Positions 46,207 through 59,144 of a stretch of 64,000 nt of DNA are shown here, one piece after another. A program made the position numbers and the translations under genes. Source of the stretch: Diphasiastrum complanatum (taxonomy: Eukaryota; Streptophyta; Lycopodiopsida; Lycopodiales; Lycopodiaceae); assembly GCA_029204225.1 (NCBI GenBank), contig CM055102.1:25334922-25398921 (forward strand). The letters run 5' to 3'. Below the pieces are notes generated by a model that worked only from the letters and a program-made list of their open reading frames with translations, was not told the DNA's origin and did not search any database. Numbering within the stretch: position 1 is the stretch's first letter; every line of letters begins with the position of its first letter.

Positions 46207-47093
46207 GGTATTATGCACACCTTTTCATGCTTAAGGTAGGTGCTGGACAGCGAACTAGCACATAATGATAATCATTACATTTTTGTGTACACATATGATA
46301 ATAGAGTGGCTGCTGGCCAGCGCCTTCTCTGATGAGAGATTGGCCGCTGGCCAGTACTTTTTGATGACCAATAGATCGTGATAATATCGGTGAGTCATAA
46401 CGGTTATGCTTATATGCAATGCTCCATGCATTTTTTTGTTGGATTTATCTCCTCTACTCTCCTAAATCCTATTTTATTCTACCTCCATTCATGCTGCTGT
46501 ATTTTACTTGTGTTGTCGCACAGTCTGCATATTTACATGTAAAATAAGACAGGCGAAAAATGCGACTGTCTGCATAAATACAAGTACATTTCCACAGGCG
46601 AAAAAGACAAAAAAGGAAACACTGTATTTTTACACGTGATTTTTGATAGGCGAAAAAGGCGACACTGCCCTATAAATGCCAAAGGTGCCCTTATAGAAAA
46701 GCGAGGTACCCTATAAATCAGTTTTTTAAGGCATTTGTCAGAGTGTCACATTTTTCGCATTTTCACCAACGTTATTTTTCGCGAAGGCTAACATCGCGGC
46801 CTTCTCACGCTCATCCCATGCACTATGCAATCAGATTTCACAAGACAGCAGCCACCCACAATCTCCCATAAACAGCACATCCACTTTTGTACTTTCTTCA
46901 TCTGCACAGTTGTAAAATTATGTATATATTGAATACCATCTGCGTATTCAATACACAAGACGAGCAAGTGTGAAGCATAACAGCATCAGAATGAAACATC
47001 ACTGAAGATTAGAGATAGACATTGTAGATGCTTCCGCGCATCGATTCTTCTCTTCCATATGTATTGTCAGTAATAGGTCCATCTTGTTTCAGA
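46207..47093. other. Sequence with repeated GGCGAAAAA words
   Basis: Between 46540 and 46680 the word AGGCGAAAAA recurs three times next to TGCGACTGTC or GGCGACACTG, together with two CCCTATAAAT words (46670, 46709). TGCTGGCCAG-like words recur at 46245-46350. No gene recognised. Confidence 0.4.
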
Positions 47094-47934
<841 letters not shown>

Positions 47935-48361
47935 GGTTACTCTATCTTCTCATTTGTTTATGGAGCAACCCAAGGGGTATGAAGTCTATGGTAAACATGA
48001 TCTCATATGTCTTATCAATACGAGCTTGTATGGGCTAACAAACACCAAGGTGCTGGTATGATAAGCTCAATTTATTTTTTGGTCACTCTCAGATTTGTCA
48101 AGAGTGAGTAAAAATCACTCATTTTACTTTAAAATGAATGGGATCGATATCACTTTCTTTCTACTCTATATTGATGACAATTTTATGAATAATAGAAATG
48201 ATATTGAGGTTGATAAGATCAAGCAAGCATTAAGTCAAGAGTTTGAGCTAAGAGATCTTGGTTTGTTGCATTCTATCTTAGGTATTGAGGTTTTGAGGGA
48301 CCATAACACTACTTCTATATGTCAAGAGAAGTATGCTAATTGTACTCTTAAAAATTCTTGA
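47935..48361 (+). pseudogene. Copia reverse transcriptase fragment, plus strand
   Basis: MEQPKGYEVYGKHDLICLI and SLYGLTNTKVLV (47970-48060) precede an 88-codon frame with FLLYIDDNFMNN (catalytic Asp pair, 48156-48190) and ELRDLGLLHSILGIEVLRD. This is the RVT_2 palm of Ty1/copia. It stops at 48361, about 65 bp before the foldback element. Confidence 0.8.
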
Positions 48362-48424
48362 TTGATAATTGGCATATTTTCACAACATAATCTTCACGAG
48401 AGATATACAACTATATCTGTTAGA

Positions 48425-49548
48425 AGAAGAAAACGATGCTCGATAGAGAAATGGTTGCATTCTATAGATGCACTATCGAGCTATGTGGAATAATCCTTCT
48501 CCTAATGCATGACTATGTCTATCAAATTTTAACAAAACTATAACAACTATTGTCATGTTTGAGTTCTAAGTAATTCTAACTTTGAAATCATCAGAATCTG
48601 TTAGATTGATTTCGTAGACAAACATAACTGAATAAACATTGTTGTATCGAATATTACATAATTGAAGTATTAGTTAGTTCAAACAAAACTATAGAACAGA
48701 TAAGCATTCAATTATTCTGACATAATATTGAGTGCAATAAAACTATATGATGAATCTTGTAAGTAGCATGTACAAATCAAAAGAATTGTGGGCACAAAGC
48801 AATAGCAGATTGAACTGCATACTCGAAACTATCTTTGAGTATTTGATTGACTCTGTTTGACACTTCCACTAATACGCACTAAGAATTTCTAGCAATGCAC
48901 TAGATTAATCTCCAAGATGAATATGCAAAATAGCTAATGTAGATCAAGAAGCTAAAGAAGAGTTAACCTCGACTATATATATATGCTGTTATGAATGTCA
49001 TTTAGGCTTTATCCAAATGACAGTTGAAGATAGTTGTTTGGTCGCATATCACAATTGGAGCTTAACCATATTGCGTACACTTATCCAGTTGGGCTTTTCG
49101 GAAACTACTTGCAAAAACCGTTAGGAATACATCTTTAACTAAAGATGAGCATAGAATATACTACCAAGGAGTTTTCAATTTGCTCGCTATTCATCTACTT
49201 TGTACATGCTACTTACTGAACCGATTATACAATTTTATTAGGTTCAATATTATGATGAATGAATATTTCTCTATTCCATTGTAATTTAATTAAGTTCTCT
49301 TACAATTTTGTATGAACTATCAAATACTTTGATACAACAATATTCACACTTTATTATGTTTGTCTAAGAAATCAATCTCACTGATTCTGATGATCTCAAT
49401 GCTAAAATTAAGTAGAATTGAATGTGGCAATTGTGTCAATAGTTTTGTTCAAATTTGATAGGTGTAGTCATGCATTGGAAGAATGATCTTTCCGCAGAGC
49501 CCAATAGAAGCATCTATCGAATGCACTCTTTTTCTATCGACTCTTCTT
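48425..49548. mobile_element. Foldback-like element with inverted arms of about 350 bp
   Basis: The left arm (48425-48776) and right arm (49200-49548) are inverted copies, about 70 percent alike by eye. Shared blocks include AATGCATGACTA, GATCATCAGAATC (ATCATCAGAATC on the left), AGACAAACATAA, TTGTTGTATC and AAGTAGCATGTACAAA. The middle, about 420 bp, has no ORF. It could be a Foldback or Mutator-type nonautonomous transposon. Confidence 0.7.
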
Positions 49549-49555
49549 TCCTTCA

Positions 49556-50330
49556 TCCAAAAATAGGGCCCTATTATTAATTTCAGCTCCCATTTTTGTT
49601 GTGGAGTCCTTGAACATGACAGCTATCTCTTGATTTCATGATCATTACAAAAGAGCCAAAACTCTTTTGGAGTGTACGCACCACCATATATGACCTCGAA
49701 GATTTGATCTTCATGTTAAGGTTGCTCCCCACCATGTCTTTGAAGTAGATAAATGTCTCCATCACCTATGCCTTGCTCTTGAGAATATACACCCATGCAT
49801 ACCCACCATAGTCATCAATAAAAGTAACAAAATGCTAGTTGACTTAGCAAAATAATATTTGAATGTATTAGTTGAAAAGGCTCCATTGATCTCGTCTTTG
49901 ATCTCTTGAAAGGTAGCAAATTAGAGTTCGGTAGAGCACGTGCTTCACATACTTTGGCTAGTTTATGGATTACTCGAGACAAACCATCCACTCTTGACCT
50001 TTTAACCAAAGCATAAAAGCACCTTATAAAGTTTGGGTTTCCCAATGTGTTATGCCATACCTCTACTAAAGACATATATTATTTGACATTAATAGATCTT
50101 TCAAGAGATGGAGTAGAAGCTAAAAGTTTATAAAGAATTATTTGCCTTACACTAGCAGGAATAACAAGATCACCCTTTTCTTTTTTATCAAACATAACTC
50201 GTCAAGAAATTCAATATGATGTCCAATACCTACCATTTTCCTTGCGCTTACTATATTTTTTGTAAGAGTAGGAACATAAATAGTGCTGCAAAGACTTGAC
50301 ATTCTAATAATGATTTAAAAATGATGAATG
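49556..50330 (-). pseudogene. copia-3 fragment: protease end, pre-integrase and integrase
   Basis: The minus strand reads YVPTLTKNIVSARKMVGIG (about 50275-50220), then VWHNTLGNPNFIRCF (50060-50015) with KVCEARALPNSNLLPFKRS. PFQLIHSNI, FDDYGGYAWVYILKSK and MVGSNLNMKIK follow, and a decayed motif that resembles the PQQNG region near 49600. These are copia GAG-pre-integrase and integrase core in order. Many frameshifts. It lies opposite in strand to the RT fragment at 47935. Confidence 0.72.
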
Positions 50331-51485
50331 CACTCTTCTCTCAAGCTTCCAGACTACTACACAATGAGGTAATCAAAACTTAATATTACACTCTGATAGA
50401 CACTCTATAATCCAAAAGCTTTATATGAGTGATAAAGAACAAAAAGTAAAAATTGACAATGTTGGCGGTATGTCCAGTTGTTTAGCAAATAGGGTAAGCC
50501 TAGATATGTACAAATGTATTAGGACAAATCCATGCCATTCTAATCCTTGTGCCTGTTGAGTACGGCCAACAAGCTGTGTACTAGTGTGATTACCCTTGAA
50601 CATATCTATGCTTTCCAAGAATACACAAGCTAAAACCCTACTTTTATAATGCTAAAGACCTAATCATGTAGTCATGATACATCATAACATACCTATGCTA
50701 CAAATACATATCATACGCTTGGTCGAGACATTCAAAACAGGATCAAGGCAAAACATGTTGTTCTAATCCATATGAATGTTAAGACTCTTGCACAAATCCA
50801 TATGCTCCAAGAGTACTTAGGCCATAAACCCTAATTCTTTGGACCTTAACAGACATTTGCATTGAATCAATAAGAAAAGATCAAAAATAGAGTATTTATG
50901 TAGTAATAGTCTACGTGTCATAGTATAAGCTCTGACCTGTGTTTTGTTTTATACATCAAGATACATTTGTGTATACAAATGTATTCAAGTTTTTATAAGT
51001 AAACAATACAATTGTTAGCATCTTTTCGTCAATACATTGTATCTCCTACTGCATTATCTTTATTCATAGCTTATTGTTTACATTATCCATTTAATATGTG
51101 CTACTTCAACTCGAACTCGTTCAAAGCTCATACTTGAATAGATGTAGTAAGAGTTTCTTGTAAAGAAGTCATGAATTTTCCACAATGTACATATCCTCTT
51201 ACTAGCCACAACGTATAACTAGCTACGCAATTCTAGCCTTGCATTGACTTGAAGACACGTTCTATTGACACATTGTAAAAGTTACAACTGGCTACGCAAT
51301 TCTAACCTTGCAAGTGAGTTGCAGAAAACGAGGCTATTGACTTATTTGTAATAGTTGCAACAAAAATCAAGAACGTTGAAAGCTTAAAAAATTGTATCTA
51401 AAATTGTGAGAATTACAATTTGCAAAAAACTAAGTTGTTGTAACATATAGCATAGGAAGAAAGAAAAATTTGAAATTAACAAGCC
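50331..51485. other. AT-rich stretch with a short tandem duplication
   Basis: At 51213-51360 two units of about 80 bp (GCTACGCAATTCTAgCCTTGCA, CTATTGACnnATTnGTAA) lie in tandem. The remainder contains no assignable gene; a 65-codon minus ORF (50618-50421) is not recognised. Confidence 0.5.
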
Positions 51486-51489
51486 AAAA

Positions 51490-54055
51490 GTTTAATTGGC
51501 AGGCATACACGAAAGACATGCGAGAAATGTATTATGAACAGAATCATAGGAGCTCTAAGATGGCTTTTTCCCAAATGGTCACACCTTGTGCTTTGTGTGC
51601 AGTGATAGCATATGCTAACATTATTGGAAATGTAGATTTGTAAAATATTTTTGTATCGAATCGAATTTTTGCAAATGCAGATCTTGTTATATTGAATTTT
51701 TTTTTTTTGGCTTTCAGTTTGAATGATGATTGTTGTCAATTCATGAATCTTGGAATATTTGAAGGCAGTTGTGTGAGTTATGGCGCCATTGACTACACCA
51801 TTTGAAATATCCAAGTTTGCAAGTACCATCACCTTTGCTCCTATAGCTAGTTTTGGAATTTGATAGAATAATGGATCATTGATCCATGTTGTCAGGTCGC
51901 TTTCTGATGTAGCATTTGTTTTAACAGAAATTTCTACTATATCTGAGGTAGAAAATAGTTTTTCTAGGATAAGGTTGTTGAAATAGAGCACATCTTCTCT
52001 CTGAGTACATATGATGGTCGTATTATGATTTGCTACATCAGCTATGCCGGACCTAGTATGTGCACAACTAGTTAATGTTTTGTCTATTCCCACGTGGAAT
52101 CTAATTTTGTTCAAGAAATGAAGGTATTCGGGATCATCAACATACCTAATTGAGTAGGATAGTTGCAAGTGTGTTGCAATTTTCCAGAATGGAGAATTTG
52201 AAAGATGACATATTAAACAAAGTGATTCTGATTTGTGTTTACAAATGGTTGAAAGCTGTGCATGATCACCGACTAAAAGTAAGATATAATCTTCAAATAC
52301 AGTATTAGACGGATTTTTTTTTACTTGATTTATTTGGTGAATTACATATGTTAACATCTGAGCAGTTAGCATTGACATTTCATCTATCACAATAAATTTT
52401 GCTTCAGATATTAATTTGTGTCAGAAATCGGTTGGTATTAGATTTTTTATGTAAAGTTGATTTATTGGAATTGCGAATAAGTTGTGGATTATAAATGTCT
52501 GTTTTGCCAATCGAGATGCAGCTGCACCTGTTGTTGCGGCTAACAAAATTGGTTGTCCTTTCTCGATACATTTGTAAGTGAGATATCGTATCAGAAATGT
52601 TTTTCCACTTCTTGGAGTGCCTGATAGAATAAACAATCCCGAATGTGAGCTGTAATAATTTTATATACCTTATCTTGTTCATCAGTAACCGATGAATTCC
52701 GCATGTTTTCAAATTCAGATTCCAAGCCCAAATCATTTTTCGTATCTTCTGGCAAAGATATGGTTTGTGCATTTTTTATTGCTGAATTTGACATTGTTAA
52801 TGTTTCGCTGATAAGTAGTTTTTTTTGTAGAAGTATATTTGACATTTCTTGTCATTGTTCTCTTTCAAGAAGTTGTCTATTGGCGTATTCTGCGATGTAG
52901 ATATCAATATCCTCCTCTTTCTCAACAAAAAAAGTATGCACTCCAAGAAATATAAACGATCAGTATTATTTTCTCTTATCAATTCTTGTTCATTACGAAA
53001 AGATATGTTTTTGAGCAAAACATTGAAAAAGAAGGCTTCTGTATGATGCACAGGATGATAGTCAGTAAATCTTATAAGTTTACTACTCCTATACAAGTAG
53101 TTTCATGTCTTGTCAATGTAATCAAAAGGAGTATTGACTTTTAATTTTTTTTCTACATCGTACATACTCCAGAATTTATAGAATGTTAATTTTTCCAATT
53201 CTACAGGTCTGTATTGTAAACATCAATTGGATGGAACATCAATGTGTTATTTCGACTCACATATCTACATCTAAGATTTGGAGGAGAACTATCAATATAA
53301 TGAACAACTTCATTTCTTTTTATCATAAGAATTTGCAAACAAGGAAATGTTATTTCAGATAGACTTGTTGGCTTTGTTAAGATTGATGCTGTAATTGGTT
53401 GTCCAAGTGTTCCAATCCTATACGTTTTGCATCTTCTATTTAAGTGTCTAGATGGTTCAGACTTCATAGCATAGTTTAGAATGTAATATGACCAATTTGT
53501 GTTGCTAATCCTTTGTAAGTTCATGTGCGCTTTCCAAAGAAAAAGTATACTTGGATGGTATGGTACTACATTCCTATCTTCATGTCTAGGTCAATAATAT
53601 ATCCAAATCCTATTTTCGGAACTGACACCTGTTGGCGATGAAGATGATTGAAATGGAAATCCATATGTACATGGATTTTTTTTGTTGCTTTTTATTCTGT
53701 AGTTTTTTCGACAATAATTGATCTGTTTTTTAACAACCAAATTGTATAGGTCTCTATCAAATTCATTAATAGGCTCATCAAATTTGTGCAATTAGTCATT
53801 CCATTTTGTTGGAATGCATGCAACGATTTCATTTGAAATTGTTTCCACATCTTCTTCTTCAATCCAAAACATAATATGTGCATGAACTGATCCTCTGTTT
53901 TGGATCTCATATCGAATGACAGGTGTTTGATTCTTCCTAACAAGAAGTGCTTTGAAAGCAGATACGCTTACATGAATCTCTCCAATCGGGCCACAAATAG
54001 CATCGTGCATTCTTAGATAACAAAGAAAGAAAAACATATCATAGTACAAGGACAC
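51490..54055 (-). pseudogene. Helitron Rep/PIF1-like helicase, degenerate
   Basis: On the minus strand, the Rep part has RYEIQNRGSVHAHIMFWIEE (about 53925-53865), with the HUH motif His-Ala-His. CRKNYRIKSN and CTYGFPFQS come next, and then SYYILNYAMKSEPS near 53490-53450 with paired tyrosines and Lys. Next is LIRFTDYHPVHHTEAFFFNVL (53070-53010), a conserved block before the helicase. The helicase shows FILSGTPRSGKTF (Walker A, 52633-52595), ATTGAAASRLA, MIDEMSML (Walker B), LLLVGDHAQLS and LQLSYSIRY. The final ORF (52390-51476) is 304 codons and open. Stops or frameshifts separate the pieces. Helitrons copy by rolling-circle replication. The terminal hairpin and CTRR end were not found. Confidence 0.82.
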
Positions 54056-54267
54056 ATTAGAAAATGTATCATAACAGATAGAATTGTAGCAAGTATTTGA
54101 AGAGGTTTGAAAGAAGAAGAAAAAAATAGAACAAAACAGTCAAATCGATTGCTAACTTGTAGTTTTAAAATATCATATCATTTCATATCTATTTAGTATC
54201 ACATATTTTCATAATTCATTTTAAATTTCAAACATATTAGCAAATAATTAATAAAAAAATTCTTTTA

Positions 54268-54755
54268 TAGTAATTAGGAATAACAATTTACAGACTCGGC
54301 GTCATAATAAAGCCCATTTCATGAATTACAATTAAGCTATTACGAATCATTAAAAAGTTAATGTGTTGATAATACTAGAAATATGAAATTGTAAGCATTT
54401 GTTGTAATTGAAATATGAATTACAAAATTGAAATGTAGTACATCACATACAAAAATAAAAACATTTACTAAACATATTAAAATTGAAACATTTATATATT
54501 TTTAAAATCTTTAGGCAACACACTCATAGAATGCACACAATTCTTAAATAATAAATATGCAACAGACAACCATGATAATTATGCATTCATCAATAGCACC
54601 TACCCAAATGAATGGCTATGCACCAAAAATGAATCGACAATTAGCAGGTACAAAAAGGATTATTGGAAATTCATGAGTAGCACCTAGTCAGGTAAATGGC
54701 CGTGCACCAAAAATGAATTTAGAATAATCAGAAACTTAAGAGTAATCATGCAACA
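54268..54755. repeat. Direct repeat copy A, about 490 bp
   Basis: It starts TAGGAATAACAATTTACAGAC and runs through TAATACTAGAAATATGAAATT and AATGCACACAATTCTTAAAT to the AATGAATTTAGAATA region. The same series is at 56748-57235 in the same orientation with few changes. Confidence 0.85.
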
Positions 54756-55085
54756 AACAACCATAGTAATTATAGATTCATCAATAGCACCTAATCAAGT
54801 AAATAGTTGTGCACCAAAGATGAATTAATAATTAGCAGGTACACAAATGGTTATTGAGATTTATCAATAGCACATAGCCAACTGAATTGCCGTGAACCAG
54901 AATTGAATTCAAAAGAGCCAAGAATTGGCGACTGACCATGCAACAAACAACCGTAGTAGTTATATATTCATGAAAAATAGTTGTGCACCAAGGAGAAATC
55001 AATAATTATTGATATGAAAGTGGTTATTAAAAATTCATCAATAGCACATAACAAAATAAATAGCCATGCACCAAAAATGAATATA
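54555..55085. repeat. Tandem repeat array with period near 190 bp
   Basis: Units contain ATGCAACAnACAACC, then TTCATCAATAGCACCTA, TGCACCAAAAATGAAT and AATTAGCAGGTAC. About three units are visible with two related half-units each. AT-rich and without ORFs. Confidence 0.75.
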
Positions 55086-56747
55086 GAATAAATACAAACA
55101 TGAAAAACCGATATTAAAAATTAAAAGTAGGAAATTTGAAAATTAAGCTACGTTGGATTACAAATGTGTACAAAGATAATCGCCATTAATAAAAATAAAA
55201 AACAAATATTACGAAGCAAGAGGATTAAAAAATCTTCATAAAATATCATGAAGTATCCTGAGTTGTGTTAGAATCTAATAGAAACATGATCCATGTCCTA
55301 TTGCTCAATATATATGGCAATCTACAAGGCACAACAATTCTATCTATTTATGATTATACAAAGCTATGTGATTATGTTGTAAATTAAATTTGAATTATAT
55401 GTGTTTATTCACACTTGTATGTGATCTCATGATACATACATTTGTAATCCTTTTGCATGTGAAGATGTAAAAGATATGGACAATCATAATATATCCATTT
55501 TAAAATGATGAAATAATGTCTATTGGATGCGAACAGGCTTTTCCACATTGTTAGTAGTTGTTATAAGTTAGAAATGTTAGTATTGTGTTGTTGGCATGTT
55601 GCCATGAAGAGGTGGCAATTGTCTTCTTCAAATTTGTCAAGAAGGAAATTATGCCTGTCTCCGTACAATTTCGCAGTATGAAATTTGAATTTTGAAGTTT
55701 GCCAAAGAAAAGCTCGTTCGCATCTAATTGACATTATTTTACCAATGTGAAATGCATATAAATAATTTGTACTCATTTTCTGGAAAAAGTCAGTAGAGCT
55801 TTTCAAAGTTGAATGATATATGCAAGTAAAGTTTCGTGAATTTACATCGCATATTACAAAGAAGGTAGATCATCCTACGTGATTCATATCTCGTTCATTT
55901 TGCAAACTCTTGGTTTTTCCAAGTTTTTGTCATACTGAAACACTTTCTTGGTTTCAATCGAATCCGCTGCTCGTCTCTCTCAATGCGCATGCAAAAATTG
56001 GTCAATCGCAAAGTCGCGACAAGAAAAAGTTCGAAGATCTCTACTAAGAGATCTCAAAAGACGAAGAAAACAGAGTAAAAGATATTCTGAATTGGAAAGA
56101 AAAAAAATGTAGAGCGAGAACTAAAGGATAGAACGTAAGCTCAATCAAATTTCAATTTTCCACCCCAACTTCAAATTGAAGAGGACGTAAAGATGTTGAA
56201 CTATTTTTTGACATCTCCAAAGCCAGAACCTAGACTCTATTAAGATTGAATTTGAATGCCACACGAATTCAATAAACATCGACAACCATATATTTTTGTC
56301 TCTCAACTAGTTCACACTTTCTACAATTCAATTGTTGTTGTGAGGTGATGTTTTGGATTCGGAGAAGTCGGTTGGAGGAAATAAGACTTGCATGAACTTT
56401 TGGTCCATTAGGCTCAGTCCAACTGCAAGTTTTTTGGCTGCTTATAATAGCCTATTGTTATATCAAGTATTCGGATTATTAATCTATGGACCAAGAGTTG
56501 ATACTCTATGCACATGCACCAAAGATGTATCAATAATTATCAAGTATAGAAATGGTTATTGAGATTCATCAATAGCACATAGCCATTACAAAGAACTTCT
56601 TGTATTTGAATGTTGTTGAAACCACTTATTGATCAGCAAATAGATGTACATAAAGATTTGAGAAGAATTTTTCTTTAGTCGCGGAATAACAAATTTGATT
56701 GCAGAACAACTGTTAAAACGACAAATTGCATATAATAAAAAAAAAAT
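55086..56747. other. AT-rich spacer, nothing assigned
   Basis: Two short ORFs (minus 55806-55561, plus 56353-56562) are not recognised. A stray TTCATCAATAGCACATAGCC word at 56565 links it to the neighbouring array. Confidence 0.35.
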
Positions 56748-57235
56748 CTACTAGTTAGGAATAACAATTTACAGACCCAACCTCGTAATAAAGCCCACAT
56801 CATGAATCACAATTAAATTATTACGAATCATAAAAAAGTTAATGAGTTGGTAATACTAGAAATATGAAATTGTAAGCATGTGTTGTAATTGAAATATGAA
56901 ATATAAAATTGAAATGTACTAAATCACATACAAAAATAAAAACATATACTAAAAATGTTAAAATTGAAACATTTATATATTTTCAAAATCTTCAGGCAAC
57001 ACAGTCATAGAATGCACACAATTCTTAAATAATAAACATCCAACAGACAACCATGATAATTATGCATTCATCAATAGCACCTACCCAAATGAATGGCCAT
57101 GCACCAAAAATGAATTAACAATTAGCAGGTGTAGAAAAGATTATTGGAAATTCATGAGTAGCACCTAGCCAAGTAAATGGTTGTGCACAAAAAATGAATT
57201 TAGAATATTCAAAAAATGAAGAATAATCATGCGTG
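56748..57235. repeat. Direct repeat copy B, about 490 bp
   Basis: Repeats 54268-54755. Its right end at about 57235 (ATAATCATGC) joins unrelated sequence, marking one possible element end. Confidence 0.85.
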
Positions 57236-57399
57236 TTGTTGTCGCGACTTCAATTTCAATCAGAATGTTTGTAGTTTCAAAACGCTTTATATTAGAAATT
57301 CAGAAATCACAAGTTGAATTCTCGCTCAAGTGATTTTTATGACGTTGAAGTTCTAGAATCTCTTATCAATTTGAGAGGGATGAAGGGATCATCCCCATG

Positions 57400-58045
57400 A
57401 GATCATTATTGAAAAGCTCAACGAACTGCAAGTGCTATAATTTATCAAACTCTGGAGAAATATTACCTGTTAGAGTATTTTAAGAAATAGAAAGAGCAGC
57501 AAGCGACGTACCATCAATGATTCGATGATGAATTCTTCGAACAAGTTGTTGTCTAAAAAGAGCATTTCAAGTTGTTTCAAACAGCCGAACTCAGAAGTGA
57601 GCCAGCTAGTTTACTACTGTTAAGAGTCAGCAATGCAAAACGGAGGTACAGTTCAGAAGCAATGAAGGTATGCCACCTTCATTGTTGTCTAGAAAGAGTA
57701 TTTGAAGTTGCTTTCTAGAAAGAGCTGAAGATCATTATTGAAAAGCTCAAAGAATTGCAAGCGTTGTAATTTATGAAATTCTAGAGGACTATTACCTGTC
57801 AAAGTATTTTAAGAAATAGAAAGAGCAACAAGCAACGTGCCATCAATGATTCAAGGATGAATTCTTTGAGCAAGTTGTTGTCTAGAAAGAGCATTTGAAG
57901 TTGGTTCAAACAGCCCAACTCGGAAGTGATAGAGCCAGCTAGTTTACTACTGTTAAGAGTCAGTAATGCCAAAGGGAGGTACAATTTAGAAGCGATGAAG
58001 ATATGCCACCTTCATCATTGTCTAGAAAGAGCATTTGAAGTTGCT
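57400..58045 (-). pseudogene. Leucine-rich-repeat gene fragment, tandemly duplicated
   Basis: The minus strand encodes LPLALLTLNSSKLAGSITSEL, in pieces that fit the plant LRR consensus (LxxNxLxGxI), then GCLNQLQMLFLDNNLL. In another frame it shows TLTGNSPLEFHKLQRLQFF. The whole is present twice, 57402-57731 and 57732-58045, with period 330 bp. Frameshifts and stops break both. The parent is probably an LRR receptor kinase, but no kinase or signal peptide is present. Confidence 0.65.
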
Positions 58046-58201
58046 GTCTAGAAAGAGCATTTGAGGTTGCTATGTCATCAGCATCCTAGCCTTCTTTCAT
58101 TGTGCATGTAATTGATATGAGATTGTTGTCAACTGGATGAATCATAGGCAATTTCTCAGCTTGCTGGTCGAATTCAAAGAATCGTTGTAGAAACACCTTC
58201 T

Positions 58202-58264
58202 GTTGAACAACACGCGCAGCTCACACAAAGACATTTGTTGAACAACACGCGCAGCTCACACAAG
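58202..58264. repeat. Short tandem duplication, period 35 bp
   Basis: TGTTGAACAACACGCGCAGC with following CTCACACAA occurs twice. Confidence 0.85.
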
Positions 58265-59120
58265 GAAAGTGTAGCTATGGAGGCAGTATTATCAAGCAAA
58301 AGCAAGAAGAATAAGGAACACTTCTTAGCTCAGAGCTACTAGAATTCACTGAAGATCGGCGTCTGCCTCTGGGAAGGAATCCTTCCTGTGGATCACAAAC
58401 CATGGCTTCTATTGTAGATCAAATAGCATGTAGCGGAATAGTGATAGCATCACACACACAAGAGAGAGCAAGAGATAACTAACTACATACTGTATTATTG
58501 GAAAAAAAATGAACGTCAATAAGACATTGTCTCTACATACTGTCTGAGAGAGAGACAGACAGCATAAAGTCACGTCGCTTTAGGACACACAACTTCTTAC
58601 AATAACTAGTTATATCATGTACTATATCTACTAGTGTGAACACGTACATTATTATTAACAACACTCCTCCTTAATGAAGCATTCACACAATTATTTACTT
58701 TCTAAACAATATGTAAATCATAAATAGATTTCAGCAAATCAAATTCTTATAGCGGCCATGGTTCCATTGAAGCCACAACGATTCCATTGTTGCATTTGGA
58801 CTCAGATGGGATGGGTGGTAGCATCTATCTCAGCGCAACGAACTCGTTGAAGAAGCCATTGAGATTGAGGGTGGAGGTGATGATCATGACATTGTGCTCA
58901 AACATGCGAGCTGCAAAGCCACTGCTGTGATGAGAGGCTCCATAGAGAAGCGTCGAATATTTCGTAAAGGTAGTATTGATGAATGCCTGATTACATTTGG
59001 GATGGAAAATCTTCAACATCAAAGAAGCATGTCCTCAGCTAATCAAAAAGTTTCAAAAGCTTAGCAAGAACTTAAAGATAGACAATCATGTCTTCAATCA
59101 TGTGTCAAGGACCCACTTCC
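58265..59120. other. No recognised gene
   Basis: A 65-codon minus ORF (59022-58825, MMLKIFHPKCNQAF start) is not recognised. The stretch includes ACACAC and GAGAGA short runs near 58455 and 58545. Confidence 0.3.
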
Positions 59121-59144
59121 AACAACAATTGAATAGCTGAGGAA

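Noticed and set aside
54555-55085. CRISPR-like array
   Set aside because: Repeats diverge, spacers are not uniform, and the DNA is plant nuclear with Helitron neighbours.
57400-58045. A functional LRR receptor gene
   Set aside because: Frames are broken, no kinase or signal peptide is present, and the piece is a short duplicated fragment.
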